Of a DNA stretch of 64,000 nucleotides, positions 23,608-33,895 are shown one piece after another. Within the stretch, counting starts at the first letter, position 1; the number at the start of each line of letters is the position of its first letter. The notes under the pieces were generated by a model. The model saw nothing but the letters and a program-made list of their open reading frames with translations, was not told the DNA's origin and ran no database searches. The position numbers were made by a program, and so were the translations under genes. This stretch comes from Sesamum alatum (Eukaryota; Streptophyta; Magnoliopsida; Lamiales; Pedaliaceae): assembly GCA_034509735.1 (NCBI GenBank), contig JACGWO010000005.1, positions 29,728,479 through 29,792,478 on the forward strand, given 5' to 3'.

Positions 23608-25876
23608 TGTGACGTCCATAGAATTTTATTCATAATCGATGGACTAATTAGTAATTATTAGGAAAATTTAATTTAATTATAAGTTATAGGTTGAAACTAT
23701 AATATATTAAAATTTGAACGGAGTAAATTACAGCTTTAAAAAATATTTGGGGTTAAATTATATAATTTTAAAAGTTAAAGGATTAAATTAAAATTTCTTA
23801 AAAGTTAAAAAAAAAAAAAAAGAGAGAATTGAGGGTGGTGCACGTGGCACTCCTCATTCTAAGGCCAAAGTAAAAATATCATTACTTTAATATATATTTC
23901 TATAGATAAAGTCATTGAAAATAATGTTTAGATTGTATTAGGTTCTTCCTTCGGTAATTCGCACAGGTTAGTATATTTTTATTGTAAATTATAATTTAAT
24001 TATTACATTAATATTATTTAATTAGTGTATTTATTAAATATGATTTGTACTATTCGATTTATTATTTAATCGGAACATTTATTGAATTTGAGCATTTATA
24101 CAAATTAGTGATCGGGTAAAAAACTTAATTTGACCTGGAATATTATAGCCAATAAATTAGAATTTATTTAATCTATTAGATTCAGCCATTATTATAATGG
24201 ATTATTCAAAATTAACGGGGTTTATTAACTAAATACATAATTGTATATATTATTGTGTAAATAATTATAATAGTGAAGAATTAACAGAAATTAATAGGAA
24301 TAGTAGAAAATTATGTTTGAGAAATATTAGGAAATTATATTTGAAAAATATACTATTTATTAGAAAGGAATATGAGATTTTTGTAATAATTTCATTTAGG
24401 GATGTTATAGAGAACGATAGTTATAAAAATATGAGGGGTTTGATGAAATAAGCTCTTATGAGTTAATTGATAAATTAAATATATACCGGGGAAGCTTATA
24501 ATATCTAATTCTTTAGACGAGGAGCGAAAGGAGGTTTGAATTTAAATATAGATGAAATATTAAAATATTGGTGGAAAAAGTACGAATATTATTTAGTAAT
24601 TTTATTCAAAATTTACGATATTTTCGATATATTGATTATACATATTATAACTTATTATATAGCACGGGGATAAAGTAGAGGGTTAATCAACTCTATATAC
24701 TAATGTAATCGTTTAAGGATTTGAGGTAAGTATAGTTAATAAGTTGTATATTTAATTATAAATGATTGGCTATTTGTCTGAGTTATATATATATATATAT
24801 GTATATTTGTCTGCATACTTGATTGTTAATTATTGGTTGTTTCTCTGGTTGCGTTATTTGTGAAATTATTATTGTGTGCTTATTTGTGGTTGTGTTGTAC
24901 GGAAATCAAATGAATGGTTGTATGATCGGATATTTGATCGTTGAATGAAATTGAATGAGAACGTGATTGGTGGGAATTGATTGTTGAATGAAACTGAATG
25001 TTGAAGTTAATGATGTTGTTGCTGTGGACTGAGATAAAGAGATGGCTTACCTAACTGGAGGGCATACTGCAATGGCTTATGATGATATGATTAATGACGA
25101 GCTGTGTGCTGTCATTGATCAATGGAGATGATGTGACATATCATACGAGCTGTGTGCTGTGTGCTGTGTGATATGATGGATGATGGGATATCATACGAGC
25201 TGTGTGCTGTGTGGTACCGAAAAAAAAAAAAGAGATATTATGATTGAGGGGATGATAGCCGGCATAGACCATTGAGTGATGCATTCCAACTTGGGTAAGC
25301 AGGGCCCTAATAAAATAAACGATGATTCTGGATATATTGTACTGTGGATTGATGTATGATTTTGATATTGGTTATTTCATGATTTTGTGGTGATTGCATA
25401 TTAAATAATATTTATGGATTGGTATAATTGTATGAGACTTGTCTTATTGCATATGTGTGTGTGTATATATATATATATAAGTCGTTCAGCTTACTTGTTG
25501 AATAGGCAGCTCAATACTTGCAGCATATTTTTCAGGACATAAGTCACAATGACTAGTTTGATCGTAAGCCGATGACCAGTATTATTAGTTAGGTCAACAG
25601 TGATAACCTAAGTTGGAAGCCCTAGATACACAATTTCATAGATATGAGATTTTCAGTGGATTTATATTTTTTTAAAGTTTTTATAATAACTAGAAACTCC
25701 ACTTTTTTCATTTCTTTATAATGATATTGGCTAAGGTCGACGATTAATTACAAAGTTTTGATGACGTATGTCCTTTATGATGTCTACATAATATATGAAT
25801 TCCAACATGGGTTGTCTTATTGGATTATGTGTGAATTCTTTATAAAATGGGATGTGATTACGGAGGGGGTGTCACA
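23608..25876 (+). repeat. 3' LTR of the Gypsy derivative
   Basis: Direct copy of 20924-23182 with scattered single-base changes and small length changes in A runs and TA/TG repeats. It ends TGTCACA immediately before the target duplication CTCCC. Confidence 0.95.
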
Positions 25877-26115
25877 CTCCCCCAATCTGTCTTTCCCCCT
25901 CCGGCCGCCACTCAGCGCCTCTCCTACCGACGCCGCCGGCGGCCGTCAGCGCCCCCTCCCCCCACAGCCACGTCAGCACCCCCTCCCCCCACAGCTGCGT
26001 CAGCACCCCCTCCCCCAACTGCCGCCAGCCGCCATACCCATCAGTCGCCGCTGCCAGCGCCCCTGTCGTCAGTCGCCGCTGCAAGCCGCCGCTATCCCTC
26101 CGCCGTCGTCGTACC
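25877..26115 (+). other. Leader of the second CACTA-B gene (probable non-coding first exon)
   Basis: A C-rich stretch directly after the Gypsy copy. Joined at CTCCC to 20870-20923 it forms one long pyrimidine-rich leader. A repeat of about 27 bp (GCACCCCCTCCCCCCACAGC) occurs three to four times at 25945-26020. An open proline-rich frame here is a by-product of composition. A possible splice donor is GTAGGG at 26116. Confidence 0.55.
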
Positions 26116-27274
26116 AAGTAGGGTTTCCAAAAACCCTACTTTTATTTTTCTTTTTTCTATTTTTATTTTCTGAAAATGCATGTAAGAATTATGTTGTAAT
26201 ATTTGTAATTTTTATGATGTAATTTCTATAATTTTTTAATAGTTAGGAAATTTTCTGTAATTTCTGTTTAGTTAGGGGAGTAATCTGTAATTTTTGAATA
26301 GTTAGGGGAGTAATCTGTAATTTTTGAATAGTTAGAGAATTTTCTGTAATTCTCGGGTAATTTACTGTAGGATTACTGATATTATGTTGTAATTTTGTGT
26401 AAATTTTCTGGAATTTTCTATAAATTTTCTTGAAAATCTGGAATATATGCTATTATTTTCTGTAATTTTGTAACTGTGTAATTTATTAATTTTCTGTAAT
26501 TGTAGGTCATTTATGGTAATTTGGTGGTTAATTTTTTGAATTTTAATCAAATTTATGTAAATATGATGGAATATAGGATATTATTTCTGTAATTTGGGTA
26601 TATTTCTGTAAATCTGAAAATTTGGAAAATATGGAAATTTGGATTTTTTTAAAATTCTGCAATTTTGTACTTTTTTTTAATAATCTGAAAATTTGAATTT
26701 TATCAAAATCTGAATTTTTGAATTTTTGAATTTTCTGAAAATTTGAATTTTTAAAAAATTTGAAAATTTGATTTTTTTTCAAAATCGGGAAATTTGAATT
26801 TTTTTAAAATCTGGAATTTTTGAATTTTTTAAAAATCTGGAAATTTGAATTTTTGAAAAATCTGGAATTTTGATTTTTTTTAAAATCTGGAAATTTGAAT
26901 TTTTTTAAAAATTTGGAACCTTGAATTTTTTCAAAATCTGGAAATTTGAATTTTTTAAAAATCTGGAAATTTAAAATATTTAAAATCTGGAATTTAAATT
27001 TTTTTTAAAATCTAAAATTTTTAATTTTTTAAAAATCTGGAAATTTAAAATATTTAAAATCTGGAATTTAAATTTTTTTAAAAATCTGGAATTTTTAATT
27101 TTTTAAAAATCTGAAAATTTGAATTTTTCAAAAAATTCAATAATTAAAAATATGATAATTTGAAGGAATCAGTGCAATTTTAGGGTAAAATTATGGTATT
27201 TAGTTTGCATATATATTAAATAAATTAGAAAATCTTCATTATTGAAATAAATTGATACTTATGTGTATTTTTTA
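26116..27274. repeat. AT-rich imperfect tandem array in the probable 5' UTR intron
   Basis: About 1.1 kb between leader and coding exon. From 26220 to 26350 the phrase TAGTTAGGGGAGTAATCTGT recurs. From about 26600 to 27130 a unit near TCTGGAAATTTGAATTTTTT is repeated about twenty times with drift. The region ends in an acceptor-like TTTTTTAG at 27267-27274, just before the ATG at 27279. No coding sequence. Confidence 0.75.
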
Positions 27275-27278
27275 GATA

Positions 27279-28859
27279 ATGTCTGGTCGGGATTTTCCAC
27301 CTCGAGGAGGTGCACGTGGTCGTGGTCGTGGCCGCGGTCGCGGCGAACCAGCTATATTGCCGACCGGTGTTGCTTCCCAGGATGGGGAAGCAGTGTTCCG
27401 ACCACCACCACCACCACCACCGGCAGAGCAGGCACCCGCACCACCTGCGCTGGATCAGCAGCCCGGTGTGTCCACCGCTGTGCCGGATCAACAGCCCGGA
27501 CCATCAACTACTACAACGGCGGTCGATCCGGCCTGTCCATGGGTTGCCCCACCACCACCGGCCCCACCACTCCCACCACCATCTACGCGCCAGTACATCA
27601 CACTCGCCGATGCAAGGTACAATTTATGTTTTTAATTTTGTTTTTGTAATTTAAATTAATATTTTTATGACATACTAATTATTTTATAATTTCAGTCGTG
27701 ATCGGAAGATCCACGAGCGCATGTACACGGTCGTGCGAGGACACTATCCCCATCCTTGGAGCAGTTTGCGCAAGGTGCCGCCAGAGCACCAGCATTTCTG
27801 GTTTGAGAGTTTGAAGGTAACAATAATTAATTTTTGTTTTTAAATATTTTAACAATCTAAGTTAAAAAATATTTATATATTTTTTTTTAAATACAGATGA
27901 CGTACTGGTGGGACGCCGCCGATGAGTCGATGTTCAAGATCTTCCATGTCTGGGTGGGGAAGTTCCTGAGGAAGAAGTTCGTCCTCGCCAGACAGTCCCT
28001 GCAGAAGCCTCTATGGCTGGCGAATGAGGTCTGGCGGCAGCTCCTCCTGTACTGGGATTTCCCGGAGTTCCAGAAGAAGTGCGAGAAGAACAAGGCGAAC
28101 CGGAACGCCAACCCAGCCGCATCCACTACTATGTACCGCGGGGGATCTGTCTCCGTCGGTATGCACAAGCGGAAAATGGTAAGATATCTAATGTTATTTC
28201 AATTATTTATTACTATTAAATTAAAATTGTAATAACTGTTTCCAATTTCTTTTTACAGGAGGAGCAGCTCGCCCGGCCAGTGAAGCAGATGGAGTTATTC
28301 TCCAGATGCTACAAGAAGAAGGCCGACGGCGGCTGGAGCGGGTCGAGGGCAGCGGAGGTGGCGGTAAGTTGTAATTAATACATTCTAATTTATTTTTTTA
28401 AATGTTTGAAATTTTTCTAATTTATTGTAATTATTTTTGCAGGAGATGTTCCAGAAGATGATGGAGGATCATCAGTCTCAGGCCCCGTGCAACCCTGAGG
28501 ATCCTGCTTCCGAATCAGAGGGCACGGTGGCGCCGCAGACCGAGCAACAGATGTGGCTCACTTGAGTCGGGGGGAAGAACAAGGGTCGGGTATTTGGTCT
28601 TGGTTCTGAGGCCCTGGGGCTCAGCCAGACCATTACCTCGCCATCGCCACCGCCACCGCCAGTGTCCGCGCCAGAGCCAGCGCCTTCGTCAAACATAGAG
28701 GGTCGGTTGGGCCGCCTCGAGGAGATGATGGCGGACCTGATGGGCATGGTGAAAGACATGCAGACCAGTCGCTCCGGCGCTGGCCCGTCACGGCCTCCTA
28801 GAGACCCCACCCGTCCAGACATTGACGAGATGGACGAGGCCGATGGGGACGAAGAGTAA
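27279..28859 (+). pseudogene. Second CACTA-B gene: Transposase_24 / TNPA-like protein, one in-frame stop
   Basis: Five exons with GT..AG introns: 27279-27617, 27696-27816, 27897-28178, 28259-28363 and 28443-28859. Seen: an N-terminal RG-rich tract (GGARGRGRGRGRGEP), a Pro-rich linker, and a Trp-rich domain. That domain includes WLANEVWRQLLLYWDFPEF and CEKNKANRNANPAASTTMYR, then GGSVSVGMHKRKM, as in the plant Ptta/En-Spm Transposase_24 family. A short C-terminal helix follows (RLGRLEEMMADLMGMVKDMQ) and an acidic end. A TGA at 28563-28565 (after MWLT) interrupts the frame; the frame reopens at once as VGGKNKGRVFGLGSEA. The family's role is taken to be DNA binding to subterminal motifs and regulation, by analogy to TNPA. 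Confidence 0.88.
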
Positions 28860-29744
28860 ATTATGTATTTTTTTTATTTTTTGTAATCAAATCGGATAAT
28901 ATTCGTATTTAATATAATTTTTATTTCTAAATTATGCATTTTTTCATATTTAATTATTAATTATATAATCAAAATATTATTATTAATTTAAATGATAAAA
29001 ACTATTAATATAAAAAAAATAATTCATTATTTAGGAACGGTCCTTTAGACGGTTCGTAATTGCAACTTACCGTTCCTATATTTGCCTTTTTCAAAAGACT
29101 TACCGTTCCCAATGCCAATGAAATAACCATTCCAACTGTACACATCAACCGTTCCTAAAGACGGACCAACCGTGCCTAATTGTATTCCAAAATCAATCCT
29201 TTCGTGGTTAGGCTTTCGTTCTAAAGACAATACCAAAAACCGGTCCAAAATGTTATTCCAAAGTTAGAGTGCAAACACCGTTCCTAAATGTCGCGACAAA
29301 ATATATTCCAGTTACAAGTCCTAATCTCTATAACCAACCGTTCCTATATGTATTCCAGACACCATGCTAAATTTTATCTACAACATAATAGGACTGTTCC
29401 AAACAAAGTTCTAATAACCGTTCCTAATAGCGCGATTTATTTTCGATGCTACCGTTCCTAATGTTTATAAAGTGTTCCAAATGCAAAAAAATTAAAATTA
29501 TACGAACAAAGGTAATTAGGAACGGTAGAACCAAATAGTGCCAAACACCGTTCCCAAATAGGAACGGTAATCTCGGTATCGTTCCTTATAATTAGGATCG
29601 CCTCTTATTGCCACGGATAGCCTCCCGTTCCTCAACCGTTCCTAATTGCAATCTAAAAGGTTCAAATGCAGTCTTTACCGTTCCAAATAATAAAAAAACC
29701 GTTCCTATTACCGTCCCTATCTCCGCTTTTTTTTTTTTGTAGTG
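28860..29744. promoter_or_regulatory. 3' trailer and right subterminal repeat region of CACTA-B
   Basis: 28860-29030 is AT-rich trailer. From 29036 to 29720 there are about twenty copies of ACCGTTCC/GGAACGGT or one-base variants, mostly as ACCGTTCC. Next come a T run and the terminal TTTGTAGTG (29736-29744). Confidence 0.85.
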
Positions 29745-29747
29745 ATA

Positions 29748-30171
29748 AGAGACGTTGATTCCGTTAATTGATAGCGTGTATCGATGTCTCTTCTCCCCAA
29801 ATAATTTCTTGCTAGCACAAGGGCTCTTTGCTTTCCGGTGTAGCGAGTGAGATGATTTAGAGGGTCTCTTCTTTGAGATCTTGGTGCAAAACAGGGAACA
29901 ATGCATGTAGCCGAACGAAGACAAAACTACAACCGGGTAGGTTCTTTAATTATGTTTTTTCAGTTTTAATTCTATGACCTCCATGTTGTGTTTTATTGAA
30001 CATGAGATACACCAAATACCCGGGAGAATCAAGGGCACACCTCTTGATCCAGTTATGTATGTGATGCATGCTTTAAATTTCATTTAATTATGCTTTGCAA
30101 TTTTATTATGCAATCTTTCGCGCTTCCGCTATTCGCGCTTATCTCCCGGGACGATCCACTAAACGTTTCAC
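29748..30171 (+). repeat. 3' LTR of the copia-like element, right part
   Basis: Continues the LTR split by CACTA-B. 29745-29747 is the duplicated ATA. The piece ends with TTTCGCGCTTCCGCTATTCG, ATCTCCCGGGACGATCC and TTTCACA, after which TNP2 coding of CACTA-A resumes (TTCTTTAGCATTATGGAA). Confidence 0.7.
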
Positions 30172-31003
30172 ATTCTTTAGCATTATGGAACATTTGCCTA
30201 TCCATTTGGCAGAGGAAGCTTTAATTGTTGGTGCAGTGATAGATGGATGTATCCTATTGAAAGGTTTGTTTTAGTATTTTCTATATGATATATATTGATG
30301 TTTTATCTAACAATATTTTACTATTTTTAATGTCACAAAATAGGTTCCTTATGACCATGAAAAAGTGCATGCATAATAAAGCTCATCTCGAGGGGTCAAT
30401 TGCCAAAAGATATGTCCTTGAAGAATGCATGACATTTTGCTCTAGATATTTGAGTGATGTAGAGACATTATACTCATCTATAGTGATTTATTTTCAAATA
30501 TAGAACCAATTTAGAGAGAGTGCATCTAGAGTGCCAAATGCAGAATGCACGAAAGAGTTCAAGGAGATGGTTTTTGTTGAGTTCATGGGAGCAGATGGTC
30601 ATGGTCATGTAAGGTGTGGAGGTCAAGGAGTTAACCATCTCAATATCCGCATACTATATCTTCAAATGATGCTATCAAGAAGAAAATCCGAGAAGTGGTG
30701 CAAGAGGTAAATGAGGAGATGAGGGAGGAAAAATAGCAAATGAAAAAGGAAATAGAGGAAATGAGGGAAGAAAAGAGGCAAATGAAGGTGCTAATGGAAG
30801 AAATTGAAAAAAGAATAGCTCAAACACGAGTAGAGATGACCCAAGAAGTGGTGGAAGATGTGGTCTCATATTTCGGACTTGGTGGGTTTTCTATAACTCC
30901 ACTTCAACCAACTACTGACCCATCTCAACCAATTAAAGCTCCCTTGCAAGATATGTTTGAAAATTTCAATTTAAGAGTCTACTTTCCTATTCTTGGGTCC
31001 TAA
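30172..31003 (+). pseudogene. CACTA-A: TNP2 tail and TNPA-like C-terminal fragment, part 2
   Basis: 30172-30263 reads FFSIMEHLPIHLAEEALIVG, then DGWMYPIER. An intron (30264-30343) sits at exactly the same place as in CACTA-B, after YP(F/I)ER, and the next exon starts FLMTMKKCMHNKAHLEGSIA. The frame stops near 30502. From about 30670 to 31003 a Glu/Lys-rich coiled-coil (EEMREEKRQMKVLMEEIEKR) and a Pro-rich tail resemble the C-terminus of a Transposase_24 type protein. The sequence between, and the first part of that second gene, is missing. No terminal CACTA end was found downstream. Confidence 0.8.
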
Positions 31004-33640
31004 TATGCATTCTCAGTCCAGGTTTATAACAAATTATACTTGTTGACAAGAGGTAGATGTTGTCAGAAATATTTTATACTTGTCTCTTCACTGACTGATT
31101 CGAAGTCTACAACTTCTAATTTTGGAAACTTTAATTTATTTAATTAACTCTCCATGTTGAAATTATTCTAATTTATTTGCAGTTATAATTTCAGAAACCT
31201 TAATTATTTTATAACATTGTAAGCAGGTATCATTAGAAGGAAAAGTGGCACGAAAGAATATGTTTTTGTGGTTTCTTTATTGCTCTTTATGTGTTTGGGC
31301 ATTGAGTTCTACAGCTTCACTACTTTATGGTAATTCTTGATATAAAAAAATGGGGTTTTTCTTTCTTTCTTTTTGGTTTAATTTATTTTTATTCTTGGAG
31401 ATCCTTTTGTTGTTTATGATTTTTACCCTGTTTTCATGATTCCCTTTTGGCTTCTGATTTTTATGCTGATTATTCCCTGATTATCTGTGACTTGAAGAAT
31501 AAATGAGTCTCATGAATGTGGATCTTTTGGATACGTGTTTGGATTTTATTTTATAATTTATTTCTGATATATTTATTTCCATATATCAATTGGGTTGGTC
31601 ACTGTGGGGATCATAGAATTCATGTCATAAGAACTGCCAAGGGCTTTATTATAACAGTGATTATCTGGAAGCAAGCTAGATTTACTTTTGAGTTTTGAAT
31701 TACTGATAAGTGATTATCAGAAAACAAGTTAGAATTTATTTGAATATCTTCAACGTGTATATGTAGTTATAATATAGAGTTTGGTGCCTATTTTTGTGGT
31801 TGCTTGCTGAAAGCATATTGTCAAGTGAATGTAAAGAATGATAGATGAGTTATTATTACTGAATAAATGATCTGTACTATAAACTTGTTTGACAGTTGGG
31901 ATCAAAATTGATGTTAGTTCCTAATCTTTGCTTGCTTGCTTTCAAGTGTTGCCAACACTTGTATAAGACTTTATGATAGTGATATGCAAAAAACAAGGAA
32001 CATGTCTTTGTGTTAATTTGTGTTCAAGTACGTGTGGTAAGATTTGTGGATCGATGCCTATACATACACTCAAGATTTCTGATGGAGTTGCTTCGTTAGA
32101 TAACTATTGAGATGCATGGAGAACTGCTCAGTGTTTTCTTACTTGCTAGACAATAATAATGTTTTACACCTTGAAAGCTTAATGTTGTTTAGTCTTTTTT
32201 TCCATAGCTGATTGTCTTTTTCATCACATTTTTATGCCAATTCTTGATGTTTCAGATCAAACAAGTGATTACAGGTCAAGTTGAAGTTCAAATTGATATC
32301 AAACTTTACACCAACACACCATGACCAAGATATTACGATAAGAAAGATGAGTTCTTGTGTTTTTCATGTCTTTGTTATTACTGTAGTGAATTATATATCC
32401 TTGTTGTTTGTTTGTTAGAAGCCCTTGTAGAGGTCTTTCTACTATTTTGTTTTACGGACATTCATATGTTTTGGAATTACTGATATTAAAATAGAATTAT
32501 GCTAATTCAATTGAAGAAACGACGGGAATTTTTGTGTCCTTTATGGTCATTATTTTTAAAAGCATATTTGCTTCATTCAATTTTCAATAATGTTTTAAAA
32601 TTTTAATTTTAAAAGAATAAAAAAGAGCATTGGCCATGGCTTCTCTTGCATGGCAAAATTGGTGTTGTTTTAGTATTTATTAACCATGACTCTCGAGAGC
32701 CATGACCAAGAGCCATAGTGGATGTTTTAGCCATGCTCTTAGATACTACGGCTAATAAGCCGTTGCAAAGTCGTAGGCAATCACTATTTGTCATAATATT
32801 TTATTTTTTATCACGATAATTAATTGTGGTCATAAATTATATTCTTGCAATGTCTACATGTTAAGTGGTAGGGGCTATATGAACTAAAATATCCTCAAAC
32901 ATCATTATGTTTTCATCACTTCTTAATTTAAATTTAATTTTCTATGGATAATTTTTATCCATGCGTATTTTAAGTTGATTCATTTTCTTAGTTCTTATAA
33001 GTTATTTCTTTTTATTTATATTTTCTTTTATTTAATTAAATAAATATTTTAAATTATACACAATCATCGAGTGTGCTTTGATTACTAATCTGCATAAAAT
33101 TTGATTCAGAATAAAAAACAAAGTAAAATAATATAAAAAAATCCACCAAAATTAGAATTTTGTTTATGGGCTCTCAAGCTATCATGCTAAACAATAAATA
33201 CACTTTTTTTTTTCTTTTTCTAAAGAACTGCTCAACATTAAGTATATTAAAATATTAAATACATATGAAATATAATTATTGAAGATTGAGTAAGAGGAAT
33301 TAATAATTTTGAATAAAAATAGACAAAACTACCATAAAAATTTGACCAAATATCTAAAGTGGATTTGGATTCACTAACAATTTTATACTTAGTTATTTTG
33401 ATAAAACTACTTTAACAAGATTGATTATAATTTATATTTTTAAACAAATATGAAATATCAATAATTTCAAATCAACAGCACTTTTGTAATTACAATTTCT
33501 CATCTTAAAACAAATATTTAACATGTAAGTGCTTCCAATATAATAATTATTGATGTATTTAATCAATTTTTTATATTAATTAATAAAAACAATAAAAATA
33601 ATATATTTTCTATCAGAAAAGAAAAAAAATCAATAATTAT
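31004..33640. other. Intergenic, AT-rich; no gene seen
   Basis: No convincing exon on either strand. Near 32690-32790 there are short phrases (GGCTAATAAGCCGTTGCAAA, TTTAGCCATG) like subterminal motifs of CACTA elements, perhaps the decayed right end of CACTA-A. From 32830 on, the sequence is plain AT-rich. From about 33540 it is the 5' flank of APC8 that was duplicated to 2838. Confidence 0.5.
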
Positions 33641-33895
33641 AATTGTATTTCCAAGTTGAAGGGGTTTAAGTTTGCAGTGGTTCAAGTTTAAAGTTCAAAC
33701 CACCAGCAACGCGCGGTAGCTGATAGAAACCCCACCTCCGCCGGAGCGCCACCGTCCCCCGCCACCGCTGTTCAGCTTCACTTTCACCACCATGATATGA
33801 AAATCAACGTCACCATAAATACAGAGTGAGAAAGATTCACTGTTTATCTGGGCAATTGTGAAGACGGGGAGCAAGCTTTGTTGTACTGGTAGAAA

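Larger units (their letters stand above)
20924..25876 (+). mobile_element. Gypsy-type LTR retrotransposon derivative, almost all LTR
   Basis: Two direct repeats (20924-23182, 2,259 bp; 23608-25876, 2,269 bp) start TGTGACGTCC and end GGTGTCACA. They are flanked by the 5-bp duplication CTCCC (20919-20923 and 25877-25881). Only 425 bp lie between the LTRs: an initiator-tRNA-Met type primer site TGGTATCAGAGC at 23188-23199, a scrap of polyprotein tail and a polypurine tract. The LTRs are nearly identical by eye, so insertion is recent. It lacks gag, protease, RT and integrase and must have been mobilised by another copy. Confidence 0.96.
15021..29744 (+). mobile_element. CACTA-B: complete En/Spm-type element, 14,724 bp
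   Basis: Left end CACTACAAAAAAATACGG, right end (reverse complement) CACTACAAAAAAAAAAAAGC. Both sides carry the 3-bp target duplication ATA (15018-15020 and 29745-29747), as known for CACTA elements. Dense subterminal motifs GGAACGGT/ACCGTTCC follow at each end. It carries two genes in the same direction: a TNP2 transposase (15597-19321) and a Transposase_24 type gene (27279-28859). A Gypsy derivative sits between them. Without the Gypsy copy the element would be about 9.77 kb. Both genes have in-frame stops, so it is not autonomous now. Confidence 0.96.
9816..30171 (+). mobile_element. Copia-like LTR retrotransposon remnant inserted in CACTA-A (total span, with nested elements)
   Basis: CACTA-A coding sequence stops at about 9815 and resumes at 30172, so everything between came in later. 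The host parts are 9816-13278 (interior), and one 3' LTR made of 13279-15020 plus 29748-30171. A polypurine tract AAGTGGGAGAT (13268-13278) is followed by TGTTAGAATAGG, and the LTR ends TTTCACA near 30171, giving TG..CA ends. No 5' LTR or primer-binding site was found at the left border. About 100 codons of CACTA-A are also missing there, so a deletion probably removed both. Confidence 0.7.

Noticed and set aside
25758..26222. Proline-rich protein at the end of the Gypsy 3' LTR
   Set aside because: The frame crosses the LTR/leader border and its Pro content comes from a C-rich tandem repeat; best explained as non-coding leader.
31516..31698. Short plus-strand frame after CACTA-A
   Set aside because: Aromatic-rich, AT-driven, no similarity recognised.
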